A DNA stretch of 64,000 bases from JBHICC01 sp046759385 (GTDB lineage: Bacteria; Pseudomonadota; Gammaproteobacteria; Acidiferrobacterales; SPGG2), in assembly GCA_046759385.1 (NCBI GenBank), contig JBHICC010000006.1:11729-75728 (forward strand), written 5' to 3'. Under the pieces are notes generated by a model that saw only the letters and a program-made list of their open reading frames with translations, ran no database searches and was not told the DNA's origin. Each line of letters begins with the position of its first letter. The first letter of the stretch is position 1. Below, piece after piece: positions 8,608 through 17,194 of this stretch. Both the position numbers and the translations under genes were made by a program.

Positions 8608-9982
8608 GCGACTGATGGGTCGTCTATTGGCCCACCAGATCGACTACGCCGATCTGTACTTCCAGTATCGCCGCCACGAGTCGTGGTCGCTGGAAGAGAG
8701 CAAGGTCAAGTCAGGAAGTCACACGATCGATCAAGGCGTAGGCGTACGCGCGGTAAGCCAAGAGAAAACGGGGTTTGCCTATTCCGATGAGATCGGGTTA
8801 CCGACACTATTAGAGGCCGCGGGTGCCGCGCGCGCGATCGCGCACCAAGGCGGCAGCGCTCAGGTGCCGACCCGATGGGAGGGCGGAAGCGGATTAGAAC
8901 TGTACCCACCGACCGACCCGCTTGGCAGCCTTCCGGATGCATCCAAGATCAAGCTCTTGGAGGATGTTGAAGCCGAAGCCCGGCGCCAAGACGCAGGAGT
9001 CAAGCAGGTCATGGCGAGCCTGTCGGCCGTCCATGAAGTAGTGCTGGTTGCGCGAAGTGATGGCCTGTTGGCAGCCGATGTACGTCCACTGGTGCGCCTC
9101 AACGTTTTGGTGATTGCCGAGCAAAACGGCCGACGCGAGCAAGGTGTAGCAGGGGGAGGTGGCCGGGTCGATTACCAACACTTTATGGACAAGGACACAG
9201 CACTGGGCTATGCGCGTGAGGCAGCCCGCCAAGCGTTGGTCAATTTGGAGGCTGTTGCTGCTCCGGCCGGGTCATTGCTGGTGGTGCTCGGACCCGGGTG
9301 GCCTGGCGTTTTGCTGCATGAGGCGATTGGCCATGGCCTTGAGGGTGACTTCAATCGCAAGGGAACATCTGCGTTCGCCGGCCGAATCGGCGAGCAGGTG
9401 GCAACCAAGGCGTGCAGCGTGGTAGACGATGGAACGCTTTTTGGACGCCGCGGTTCTCTAAATGTCGACGACGAGGGCACACCGACGCAGGAAACTGTAT
9501 TGATTGAGAATGGCATTCTCAAGCAATACATGCAGGATACGTTGAACGCGCGCCTAATGGGTATGACACCCACTGGAAACGGAAGGCGGGAATCGTATGC
9601 TCATGTGCCGATGCCTCGCATGACTAACACTTATATGAGAGCGAACGATGTTGATCCGCAGGAGATCATTGCTTCAGTAGATAAAGGAATCTACGCGGTC
9701 AACTTTGGCGGTGGCCAGGTCGATATCACATCTGGCAAGTTCGTTTTCTCGGCGAGCGAGGCCTATTTGATCGAAAAGGGTAGAGCGACTCAACCAATCA
9801 AAGGCGCTACTCTGATCGGCAACGGACCAGATGTGCTAACCCGCGTCAGTATGGTAGGTAACGACCTCAAGCTCGACACCGGTGTCGGCACTTGTGGCAA
9901 AGAAGGACAAAGCGTTCCCGTCGGCGTAGGTCAGCCGACCCTGCGAATCGACGGTATTACCGTAGGTGGGACACAAGGTTAA
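8537..9982 (+). CDS. tldD: Metalloprotease TldD
   Basis: A 481-residue subunit of the TldD/TldE heterodimer, which degrades unfolded peptides and processes microcin B17 and CcdA in E. coli. The zinc site HExxxH is present in GVLLHEAIGHGLEGDFNRKGTSAF, and the C-terminal Cys ligand is in DTGVGTCGKEGQSVPVGVGQPTL. I chose the ATG at 8537 because the protein from there matches the family start (MAGLLEKARASLL). The frame also has an upstream ATG within the nitrilase gene. Its partner pmbA (tldE) starts 5 bases after its stop. Confidence 0.95.
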   Translation: MAGLLEKARASLLEPAGIDENELERLMGRLLAHQIDYADLYFQYRRHESWSLEESKVKSGSHTIDQGVGVRAVSQEKTGFAYSDEIGLPTLLEAAGAARAIAHQGGSAQVPTRWEGGSGLELYPPTDPLGSLPDASKIKLLEDVEAEARRQDAGVKQVMASLSAVHEVVLVARSDGLLAADVRPLVRLNVLVIAEQNGRREQGVAGGGGRVDYQHFMDKDTALGYAREAARQALVNLEAVAAPAGSLLVVLGPGWPGVLLHEAIGHGLEGDFNRKGTSAFAGRIGEQVATKACSVVDDGTLFGRRGSLNVDDEGTPTQETVLIENGILKQYMQDTLNARLMGMTPTGNGRRESYAHVPMPRMTNTYMRANDVDPQEIIASVDKGIYAVNFGGGQVDITSGKFVFSASEAYLIEKGRATQPIKGATLIGNGPDVLTRVSMVGNDLKLDTGVGTCGKEGQSVPVGVGQPTLRIDGITVGGTQG

Positions 9983-9987
9983 GATAC

Positions 9988-11334
9988 ATGAATAACGCAT
10001 CAGATATCGCCACAAAGCAAGAGTCGTTAACCGGTCTAGTGGGCAAGATTCTGCAGGAGGCGCAGCGTCAAGGCGCGAGCGCAGCGGAGGCCGCTGTTAG
10101 CATGGGTGAGGGTCTGTCTGTGACGGTTCGTCTCGGTGAGGTCGAGACCGTCGAGCATAATCGCGACCGCGATCTGGGGTTGACGGTGTATTTCGGACAG
10201 AGGAGCGGCTCTGCCAGCACGTCAGATTTCGGTGACGCCGCTATCGCTGACACTGCGCGCGCGGCCTGCTCGATAGCAAAGTACATAGCCGCAGACGAGT
10301 GTGCCGGCCTCGCTGACCCCGAGCGACTGGCTCAAGATCTGCCTGAACTGGATTTATACCACCCCTGGCGCCCGGGTACCGACGAGGCGATTGAGTTAGC
10401 GCGTAACTGCGAGGACGCTGGGCGCAAGGTTGACCGCAAGATTAAGAACTCCGAGGGAGCCACGGTCTCCACTCAAGAAGGAGTGGACGTGTACGGCAAT
10501 ACTAACGGTTTCTTGGGTGTGATACCTACTACGCGCCACAGCATGAGCTGCAGCGTAATTGCCCAAACAAACGGCGACGGGATGCAAAGAGATTATTGGT
10601 ATTCTGTGGCGCGTGATGCAGCCGATCTTGAGACCGGGCGAGAGGTAGGCGAGATGGCGGGCCGTCGGGCACTGCGGCGTTTAGGTGCACGCAAGCTCAG
10701 TACGCGTGAGATCCCAGTTATCTATGAGGCGCCGATCGCGAGTTCGCTGCTGTCGCATTTCGTTGGCGCCGTGCGGGGAGCCAGCCTTTATCGCGAGGCA
10801 TCGTTTCTCCTCGATCACGTCGGAAAGTCGGTGTTTGCTAATCACGTGCGCATTTTTGAGCAACCACATTTAAAGAAGGCGCTGGGGAGCACACCGTTTG
10901 ACAACGAAGGTGTAGCGACATCAGAGAGTGATCTTGTTACGGACGGCGTGCTACAACGCTATGTACTTGATTCGTACTCGGCACGCAAGCTTGGCTTGCA
11001 AACGACCGGTAATGCCGGCGGTGTTCACAATCTAACCGTCGTCTCAGGGCAGCACGATCTCGGAGGGCTGTTACGCGAAATGCACGCGGGCTTGCTAGTT
11101 ACTGAACTGATCGGTTTCGGCGTGAATATTGTCACGGGCGACTACTCAAGAGGGGCTGCTGGTTTTTGGGTTGAGGGTGGTGAAATTCAATATCCAGTCG
11201 AAGAGATCACGATCGCCGGCAACCTTAAGGATATGTACATGGGAATACTTGCCGTGGGCAAGGATGTCGACACCCGGGGTAATATACGGAGTGGCTCGAT
11301 ACTTGTCGGGAATATGACAGTCGCTGGGAGCTAG
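9988..11334 (+). CDS. pmbA: TldE/PmbA protease subunit
   Basis: A 448-residue paralogue of TldD that forms the non-catalytic partner of the heterodimer. The HExxxH motif is absent, as expected for TldE. Recognisable blocks are LGLTVYFGQRSGSASTSDF, EGVATSESDLV and the C-terminal GFWVEGGEIQYPVEEITIAGNLKDM. In Pseudomonas a DUF615 gene (yjgA) lies between tldD and pmbA. Here only 5 bases separate them. Confidence 0.95.
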   Translation: MNNASDIATKQESLTGLVGKILQEAQRQGASAAEAAVSMGEGLSVTVRLGEVETVEHNRDRDLGLTVYFGQRSGSASTSDFGDAAIADTARAACSIAKYIAADECAGLADPERLAQDLPELDLYHPWRPGTDEAIELARNCEDAGRKVDRKIKNSEGATVSTQEGVDVYGNTNGFLGVIPTTRHSMSCSVIAQTNGDGMQRDYWYSVARDAADLETGREVGEMAGRRALRRLGARKLSTREIPVIYEAPIASSLLSHFVGAVRGASLYREASFLLDHVGKSVFANHVRIFEQPHLKKALGSTPFDNEGVATSESDLVTDGVLQRYVLDSYSARKLGLQTTGNAGGVHNLTVVSGQHDLGGLLREMHAGLLVTELIGFGVNIVTGDYSRGAAGFWVEGGEIQYPVEEITIAGNLKDMYMGILAVGKDVDTRGNIRSGSILVGNMTVAGS

Positions 11335-11609
11335 CCGCCGGCCAATCATCTGCCGCCTTCCTTAACTCCCAAGGCAGCTCGGAGGAGAGCGGCTTTGTCT
11401 TCCCTATCGAACTAACAAGCGGGCGCTCTTTGTCGTCCATCCGCTCCCGCCGAGGCCTTTGTCGACCCCAGTATCGTTGTTGACCACTGTCGGTTTCGCC
11501 GACGGCCTGTGAATTCGTATCTATCGTCACGCCAGAAAGTGGGCCGCCCAATGTTAGAATGCTTGCCCCGGCCACTGCGAAGAAATAGAAAATCCGTCTG
11601 ACAAAAACC

Positions 11610-12965
11610 ATGACAACAGCATCGTCGCAAGAGCACTCCGATACCATCAAGGACGTGATCGACGCGTTGGAAAACGGCCGTGTCGAACAGATCAGCCGCA
11701 TTCTGGCAGATCTCCACCCAGCCGATATTGGCCATCTGCTCGAAGCGATTCCGCCTGACCAACGTCTCGAGCTTTGGCGTCAAGTCGATCCTCAGATAAT
11801 GGGCGAGGCTCTGCTTGAAGTTCCTGAAGAGGTGCGGACTGACCTGCTTGAGGCGATGGACCATGCATCCCTGATCACCGCAGTTCAGGCCCTCGATACG
11901 GACGACGTTGCCGACCTCTTGCCAGAGTTATCAGCCGAAGCTACCGCCGAGATCTTGTTTTTTATGGACAAACAGGATCGGCAGCGGCTGGACGCGGTCT
12001 TGTCTTATCCTCAGGACACAGCTGGTGGCCTCATGAATGTGGATGCTGTGACTGTGAGGGAGAACATCAGCTTGCAGGTGGTATTCCGCTATCTACGACT
12101 CCGGGGAGAACTTCCCGAGAACATGAACGAATTGTACGTCGTCGATAAGGCGCACCGCCTGGTCGGCACGTTGCCGATAGCAAAGATGCTAACCACGGAT
12201 CCAAAGGGGCTAGTGAGTGAAGCGATGGACGGGCAGCCTTTTAGGTTTCTCGCGCTCACGCCAGACAAGGAGGTCGCTACCGGCTTTGAGGACTACGATT
12301 TGGTTACAGCACCTGTTGTCGACGACGACGGCAAGTTGGTAGGCCGCATTACGGTGGACGATGTCGTCGACGTTATTCGTGAGGAAGCGGATCACTCATT
12401 GATGGCACCAGCTGGTCTAAGCGATGAGGTCGATATCTTAGGCCCAGTGGCCCGTAGCGCGCGAAACCGGGCATTATGGCTCGGAGTAAACCTGATCACA
12501 GCCATCATTGCTTCGGTGGTGATTGGGCTATTCGAGGGGACCATAGAGAAAGTGGTCGCACTTGCCGTGCTCATGCCAATCGTTGCCAGCATGGGCGGTA
12601 ACGCGGGGACTCAGACCGTGACTCTAGTGGTGCGCGGGTTGGCATTAGGGACGATTACCGATGCCAATGCACGCAGAGTGCTGACGAAAGAACTGTTGGT
12701 TGGTGTTTTGAACAGCATGCTGTGGGCATTTATTGTTGCGCTCGTAGCTGTTGTGTGGTTCAAACATCTTGGCCTTGGACTGGTGATCGCGCTGGCGATG
12801 GTCATTAATTTACTGTTCGCTGCGTTGGCGGGGGTGATCATCCCTGTTACGGTCCGCCGGTTCGGTATCGATCCGGCGCTGGCGAGCGGTGTAGCACTGA
12901 CTACCGTCACCGACGTTGTCGGGTTCTTCGCTTTCTTGGGGCTCGCCACCGTGTTTCTAATTTGA
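11610..12965 (+). CDS. mgtE: Magnesium transporter MgtE
   Basis: A 451-residue Mg2+ channel of the inner membrane. The order is the usual one: an acidic N-terminal superhelical domain (residues about 10-130, with repeats such as HPADIGHLLEAI and TDDVADLLPEL), two CBS domains (about 135-255, ending GRITVDDVVDVIREEADH), then five membrane helices from about 285. The signature MPIVASMGGNAGTQT lies in the pore domain, and VTDVVGFFAFLGLATVFL closes it. The CBS domains sense Mg2+. The 275 bases before it hold no recognised gene. Confidence 0.95.
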   Translation: MTTASSQEHSDTIKDVIDALENGRVEQISRILADLHPADIGHLLEAIPPDQRLELWRQVDPQIMGEALLEVPEEVRTDLLEAMDHASLITAVQALDTDDVADLLPELSAEATAEILFFMDKQDRQRLDAVLSYPQDTAGGLMNVDAVTVRENISLQVVFRYLRLRGELPENMNELYVVDKAHRLVGTLPIAKMLTTDPKGLVSEAMDGQPFRFLALTPDKEVATGFEDYDLVTAPVVDDDGKLVGRITVDDVVDVIREEADHSLMAPAGLSDEVDILGPVARSARNRALWLGVNLITAIIASVVIGLFEGTIEKVVALAVLMPIVASMGGNAGTQTVTLVVRGLALGTITDANARRVLTKELLVGVLNSMLWAFIVALVAVVWFKHLGLGLVIALAMVINLLFAALAGVIIPVTVRRFGIDPALASGVALTTVTDVVGFFAFLGLATVFLI

Positions 12966-13095
12966 CCTCGATGACCGTCCTACTCTTGTTAACTAGATCA
13001 GTAATCCGGCAGAGAGGCACGGCTCATTCCCTCCAGCCGACCCTTCATCCGCTAAACTTGCTGTGATGAGGTTTTTGTGATTCTCTGAACATAGA

Positions 13096-13503
13096 ATGGT
13101 ACCTAATGGTCTGAAACTACTTAAGAAAGCCGTCCAGGAGTGTCGCTGCCTGGCCGTGCGCTATGGCGACAAAGAAGGGGTGCGGGTGGTGGAGCCGCAT
13201 GCCGTCTATGCCGACGATCACGGTGAGGTCGTGGTGGATTGCTTTCAGACCCGCGGCCATTCTTCATCGGGGAGACAACCGCCGTTCTGGCGGCCACTGC
13301 GGCTTAAGAAGATCTCCGCGCTATCGCTGCTTAAGCAACACTTCGCGCCACGCGTAGAGGAGGGATTTAGTGCCGAAAAGCCCAGATACAAGCGCGGGCT
13401 GATTGCCATCGTCGATGATGGCAGGCCAACTTTTCTATACTCGGCCGAGGCCCTGCGCGAGATGGGTCCGTTCCTCCCCGAAGACATGCGCAAGTATCAC
13501 TAA
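13096..13503 (+). CDS. Stand-alone WYL-domain-like protein
   Basis: A 135-residue protein made almost only of a WYL-like ligand-sensing fold: LKKAVQECRCLAVRY, then GVRVVEPHAVYADDHGEVVVDCFQ, then FWRPLRLKKISAL. The WYL domain binds nucleic acid or nucleotides and usually sits behind a helix-turn-helix domain in regulators. No DNA-binding domain is visible here. It lies downstream of mgtE in the same direction and converges on the rapZ cluster. The assignment rests on the domain pattern; the function is unknown. Confidence 0.6.
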   Translation: MVPNGLKLLKKAVQECRCLAVRYGDKEGVRVVEPHAVYADDHGEVVVDCFQTRGHSSSGRQPPFWRPLRLKKISALSLLKQHFAPRVEEGFSAEKPRYKRGLIAIVDDGRPTFLYSAEALREMGPFLPEDMRKYH

Positions 13504-13517
13504 CTAGTAGATACTTA

Positions 13518-13613
13518 TCAGGCGCCGCTCGGCGCATCATTCACCTCGTCAAACATACTATGTAGTTCATCCCCTGCGATGTCGTCTCGCGTAAAAATCA
13601 GCACGCCAATCAT
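13518..13613 (-). pseudogene. Probable remnant of EIIA (mannose-family PTS) N-terminus
   Basis: An ATG overlaps the rapZ stop (ATGA) and opens a 31-codon frame beginning MIGVLIFTRDDIAGDEL. In many beta- and gammaproteobacteria the gene directly after rapZ encodes a mannose-type PTS EIIA beginning M-I-G-I-L-I-x-T-H-G. The match covers about 15 residues and the spacing is right. However, the phosphorylated His of the THG motif is replaced by Arg, and the frame stops after 31 codons where a complete EIIA has about 130. It may be a dead stub or a tiny coupled peptide. The genes that should follow (HPr, enzyme I) are absent. Confidence 0.45.
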
Positions 13614-14464
13614 CCGATCTCGCGATCCCTTATCTGCGTGGTTACTCCTTTCTTACTGAAGTGCTCGGCCAGCTTCCGAACAATGTACACGGACCGATGT
13701 TGTCCGCCGGTGCAACCGATCGCGACCGTCATGTAGCTGCGAGGCTCGCGCTCAAAATAGGGTAACCACTCCTCGAGGAACTTGCATATATGGTCGAGCA
13801 TTTTGTCGGTCTCAGGGTGGCGTTCCAGAAATTCGACTACTGGGCCGTCAATACCCGTGAACTTTCGCAGTTCGGCCTCCCAATAGGGATTGGGCAAACA
13901 CCGCACGTCAAAGACGAAATCGGCGTCTAAGGGCGTGCCGTGCTTGAACCCGAACGACTCAAACAGCACGGTAATGCCTTCAGTTTCCGAAGTGCCGGCG
14001 AAATCGTGCATCTGCTGACGCAGTTCGTAGGGGGTGGTGTGGGTCGTGTCGATGCGCAACACGGCCGCAAAAGAGATTGGTTCGAGCAACTGCTTTTCGA
14101 GCTGAATCCCCTCTAGCAGCGAAGTGTTCTCGTCCGTCAGGGGGTGTTTGCGGCGCGTTTGTTTGAACCGCTTGACGAGCACTGTTTCCTCGGCTTCGAG
14201 GAAAACGATCCGGTAGCGAATCCCCAGCGCTTGTAACGATTTCAAACTCGCGGGGACGTCATCAAGGAAAGCTCGATTACGTGCGTCTATACCTACGGCG
14301 ACATTCCTTAGCGAGTCGCTCTGTGTATCAACGACCTGCTTGGCAACATGGGACAACATGGCAGCTGGGAGATTGTCGATGCAGTAGAAGCCCATGTCTT
14401 CTAGGGCTTGCAACGCGATGCTCTTCCCAGAACCCGAGAGCCCGCTGATAATGAAAAACGTCAT
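13610..14464 (-). CDS. rapZ: RNase adapter protein RapZ
   Basis: A 284-residue RapZ/YvcJ-family protein. It has a P-loop GLSGSGKS at residues 8-15 and the C-terminal signature IGCTGGQHRSVYIVRKLAEHF. In E. coli RapZ guides RNase E to the sRNA GlmZ and so sets GlmS and amino-sugar supply for the cell wall. Both flanks show ATGA overlaps: the upstream frame (an hprK relic) ends on its start codon, and the downstream EIIA stub begins on its stop codon. This indicates an ancestral hprK-rapZ-EIIA operon. Confidence 0.95.
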   Translation of the reverse strand: MTFFIISGLSGSGKSIALQALEDMGFYCIDNLPAAMLSHVAKQVVDTQSDSLRNVAVGIDARNRAFLDDVPASLKSLQALGIRYRIVFLEAEETVLVKRFKQTRRKHPLTDENTSLLEGIQLEKQLLEPISFAAVLRIDTTHTTPYELRQQMHDFAGTSETEGITVLFESFGFKHGTPLDADFVFDVRCLPNPYWEAELRKFTGIDGPVVEFLERHPETDKMLDHICKFLEEWLPYFEREPRSYMTVAIGCTGGQHRSVYIVRKLAEHFSKKGVTTQIRDREIG

Positions 14465-14635
14465 CTCTGCTTCGATCTAGAAATGATCGCCTGCTGTTTC
14501 TGCATGAAATCGTTCATCGAATTAATGCCCCGCATCTGCAGAATACAGCGCGTGTCGCCGATTCCAAGAGCAGCGCCAGATTGCCCGCTGCGCAACGAAC
14601 AGGACAACCTACCGGGTACCTTGCCCGCTGCGCGA
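14461..14635 (-). pseudogene. hprK: Remnant of HPr kinase/phosphorylase gene, C-terminal end
   Basis: This 175-base piece between ptsN and rapZ has no complete gene, but two frames read as the HprK C-terminus. One frame gives AAGNLALLLESATRAV, resembling the family's G-R-N-L-A-V-L-V-E-A-A-x-R-N. After a one-base shift the other frame gives ILQMRGINSMNDFMQKQQ, resembling I-L-x-x-R-G-I-N-S-x-x-x-F. This second frame ends in a TGA overlapping the rapZ ATG as ATGA, the overlap expected of an intact hprK. The catalytic N-terminal portion (Walker A, about 250 codons) is gone. The comparison is from memory of the family. Confidence 0.6.
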
Positions 14636-14637
14636 CG
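14581..14637. repeat. 17-nt direct repeat at exactly 40-nt spacing
   Basis: TTGCCCGCTGCGC occurs at 14581 and again at 14621. With flanking bases the two copies match over 16 of 17 positions. They lie in the hprK relic, just after the ptsN stop codon. Short direct repeats of this kind can mark a small duplication or deletion scar. Confidence 0.7.
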
Positions 14638-15114
14638 TCAGCCGACCTTACGGTTGGTCACATCGTTGCAGTTCGTGAGCAAGTGATAGATTTCTTGGGA
14701 GCTTTTGGCGCCCAAAAGCCTGTCGCACAGATCCTGATCCCGGAGGATGGTAGCAAGCGCGGCCAGCGCTCGTAGATGCTCTTCGTTGGTATCTTCAGGG
14801 ACGAGCAGGGCGAAAACCATTTTGATCGGTTCGCCATCCAGCGCGTCGTAGTCGATATCCTGCGCGAGCGTGGCGAAGGCTCCGACCGGCTTCTTCAGTC
14901 CCTTTACCCTCCCATGCGGGAGAGCCACACCGTTCCCTATACAGGTGCTGCCGAGGCGCTCTCGTTCAACGAGCGAATGAAATACCGTGTCTTGATCAAG
15001 ATCCACCTCATCATCGCGCAACAACGTACTGATCTTTTCGAACACACGCTTTTTGCTCGATACGGACATGCACGAGGTGATCCGTTCTGGCGTAATAATG
15101 TCACGAATCTGCAT
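14638..15114 (-). CDS. ptsN: PTS IIA-like nitrogen regulatory protein PtsN
   Basis: A 158-residue EIIA-Ntr protein, the end acceptor of the nitrogen PTS relay that controls K+ uptake and other functions. The phosphorylated His67 is intact in GNGVALPHGRVKGL, with the FALLVPEDTNEEHLRALAALA helix after it. I start at the ATG at 15114; a TTG two codons upstream is possible. It keeps its usual place between hpf and hprK/rapZ, although hprK is decayed and no HPr or enzyme I gene is in this window. Confidence 0.94.
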   Translation of the reverse strand: MQIRDIITPERITSCMSVSSKKRVFEKISTLLRDDEVDLDQDTVFHSLVERERLGSTCIGNGVALPHGRVKGLKKPVGAFATLAQDIDYDALDGEPIKMVFALLVPEDTNEEHLRALAALATILRDQDLCDRLLGAKSSQEIYHLLTNCNDVTNRKVG

Positions 15115-15182
15115 ATACAAAAGTTTACATGCTTATTGTTTGTACAAATGGGAAGGCACCCTAACATTGTCTTGAACCGTCC

Positions 15183-15512
15183 CTACGCGCTTTTCGGTTT
15201 TTTGACACCCTTGTCATTTCGATGATGATTCGTTGTAGTCTTTTCCTTATGTTTTAAGATTTGACGATCGAGTTTGTCAGCTAGGAAGTCGATCGCTGCG
15301 TACATAGTATCGCCTTCTGCGTTCGCATGTAGCGTAGCACCCCTAGTATGAATCGTTGCCTCTGCCTTGTGCCGGTTCTTTTCGACATGTAAGACGACGT
15401 TGGTCTTAGTTACGTGATCAAAGTGTCGTTGGATGCGTCCCAATTTGGCGGACGCGTAGTTGCGTAGAGGTTCCGTAATGAGCATCTGTTGACCGCTCAC
15501 GGTGATCTGCAT
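15183..15512 (-). CDS. hpf: Ribosome hibernation promoting factor (short form)
   Basis: A 109-residue HPF of the short type, which with RMF builds inactive 100S ribosomes in gammaproteobacteria. The fold is recognisable from MQITVSGQQMLITEPLRNYASAKLGRI and the central VVLHVEKNRHKAEATIHTRG, then DTMYAAIDFLADKLDRQILKHKEK. The tail is a short basic extension. It follows rpoN by 17 bases in the conserved rpoN-hpf-ptsN order and is probably co-transcribed. Confidence 0.94.
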   Translation of the reverse strand: MQITVSGQQMLITEPLRNYASAKLGRIQRHFDHVTKTNVVLHVEKNRHKAEATIHTRGATLHANAEGDTMYAAIDFLADKLDRQILKHKEKTTTNHHRNDKGVKKPKSA

Positions 15513-15529
15513 CGATGTTTCTCCGATTC

Positions 15530-17011
15530 TTAAATGAGCGATTTTCTCTGATTGGAGGGCGGGATGTTCATAGATTCACGATACTTCGCTACCGTACGTC
15601 TTGCAACGTTTATACCTTGTTCCTCGAGGATCTTGGCGATCTTGCTGTCGCTGATTGGTTTGGACGATGGCTCATTCTCGATCAGTTTTTTTATCAGCGA
15701 GCGAATCGCGGTGGCGGAGCAGGTTCCTCCGTCGGCCGTGCTAACGTGACTCGAGAAGAAATACTTCAGCTCAAAGATACCTCTCGGGCTGAGCATATAT
15801 TTGCTCGTCGTCACGCGAGATATGGTTGATTCATGCATTCCCACAGATTCGGCGATGTCATGCAGTACCAGCGGTTTCATCGCTTCGGGTCCATGTTCAA
15901 AGAAAGCGCGTTGGCGGTCCACAATCGTGCGGGCGACTTTAAGCAGTGTGTCGTTCCGGCTGTTAAGGCTTTTGATGAACCAGCGCGCCTGCTGCAACTG
16001 ATCCTGTAGATACTTATTGTCCGCGCTGGTATCCCCACGGGTGATAAGTTTTTCGTATTCTCTGTTAATCCGCAAACGCGGAGAAACGTCGCTGTTCATC
16101 TCAGCGCGCCAAACGCCTCTGTATTTTCGCACGATAATGTCTGGGACGATGTAGTTAGTCTGTGCTGCCTGTACGCGCGCACCGGGCCGCGGATTGAGTC
16201 CCCTTATTAGCAACACAGCCTGCTGCAGGTCTTCCTGCTTAAACTTGGTCTGACGGCGTAGCTGGGTATAGTCGCGGTTAGCTAACAGCGTTAGGTACTC
16301 TGGGCGTGCAAGCGCATGTGCTTGCTGTAAGTAGGGTGTAGTGGGATCCATTGTGCGAAGCTGAAGTCGCAAGCACTCGCTAAGATCTCGTGCGGCCACA
16401 CCGGCAGGATCGAAGTTTTGGACCTGGTGAAGAACGGCCCCAATTTCATCCAGTTCCATTTCTTCTCCCTTGTCCAAAATTTGTCTGATCTCTTCCAGTG
16501 TGCAGGTGAGGTATCCGTCCTCGTTTATAGAATCGATAATCGCAAGCGCGATCTCTCGATCTGAGTCTGAAAACGGAGTCATCTGCATCTGCCAATGCAG
16601 GTGATCTCGCAGGGTCAGTGGCCGGCTGTTGCGAGCATCAATGTCGGGCAGATCGTCGCCGTCAACCCGCGACGCACCAGCCGTCGGAACGTCATAGGTA
16701 TCGCCCCAATCCGTGTCACCGCCAGCGGCATCGTCGAGGTCCCGGCGGTCCATTTCCATGTCAGTGGGCTGCAGCGAGCCACTTTCTGGCAACATGTTAT
16801 CGCCCTGCTGTTCAACGTCAGACGATGAGTTGTCTGCCTTTTGCTCAGAGGGCTCGTCTTGACTCTCTTCGAGCAGCGGATTGGTTTCTAGTGCCTCTTG
16901 GATCTCTTGCTGGAGTTCTATAGAGGATAACTGCAGCAGACGTATCGCCTGCTGCAGCTGCGGCGTGATCGTCAGGTGCTGACCTAGCTGTAGATCTAGG
17001 GACTGCTTCAT
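15530..17011 (-). CDS. rpoN: RNA polymerase sigma-54 factor
   Basis: A 493-residue RpoN. Region I at the N-terminus is glutamine- and leucine-rich (LDLQLGQHLTITPQLQQAIRLLQ), the core-binding part is in the middle, and the C-terminus has the RpoN box ARRTVAKYRE followed by MNIPPSNQRK, which reads the -24 promoter element. An acidic spacer (residues about 55-125) separates regions I and III. The start is the ATG at 17011; a TTG directly before it is an alternative. The 180 bases upstream, before lptB ends, hold no gene. Confidence 0.96.
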   Translation of the reverse strand: MKQSLDLQLGQHLTITPQLQQAIRLLQLSSIELQQEIQEALETNPLLEESQDEPSEQKADNSSSDVEQQGDNMLPESGSLQPTDMEMDRRDLDDAAGGDTDWGDTYDVPTAGASRVDGDDLPDIDARNSRPLTLRDHLHWQMQMTPFSDSDREIALAIIDSINEDGYLTCTLEEIRQILDKGEEMELDEIGAVLHQVQNFDPAGVAARDLSECLRLQLRTMDPTTPYLQQAHALARPEYLTLLANRDYTQLRRQTKFKQEDLQQAVLLIRGLNPRPGARVQAAQTNYIVPDIIVRKYRGVWRAEMNSDVSPRLRINREYEKLITRGDTSADNKYLQDQLQQARWFIKSLNSRNDTLLKVARTIVDRQRAFFEHGPEAMKPLVLHDIAESVGMHESTISRVTTSKYMLSPRGIFELKYFFSSHVSTADGGTCSATAIRSLIKKLIENEPSSKPISDSKIAKILEEQGINVARRTVAKYRESMNIPPSNQRKSLI

Positions 17012-17194
17012 CAAGTGAAACCTAGCGTATCGCCAACTGGTCTTTGGTCAGGTTCAAACCTTTTCGTTCGCTAATGCTATTGAATTTTAGTCCAGTTCCC
17101 TCCGGACTTGTCTACACCTGCGCGTAGGTTCGTTTTGCCGGTCCATGGTAAAAGGGGCGGGACTTGCGCCAACGAGCGCACCTGCGCGCAACCT

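Noticed and set aside
15515..17014. Several plus-strand open frames across rpoN and hpf
   Set aside because: They have no family similarity and lie opposite well-recognised minus-strand genes; they are shadows of GC-rich coding DNA.
17015..17194. Spacer between rpoN and lptB as a hidden gene
   Set aside because: All frames are short; it has GC-rich inverted repeats (GCGCGCAGGTGCGC-like) but no coding pattern.
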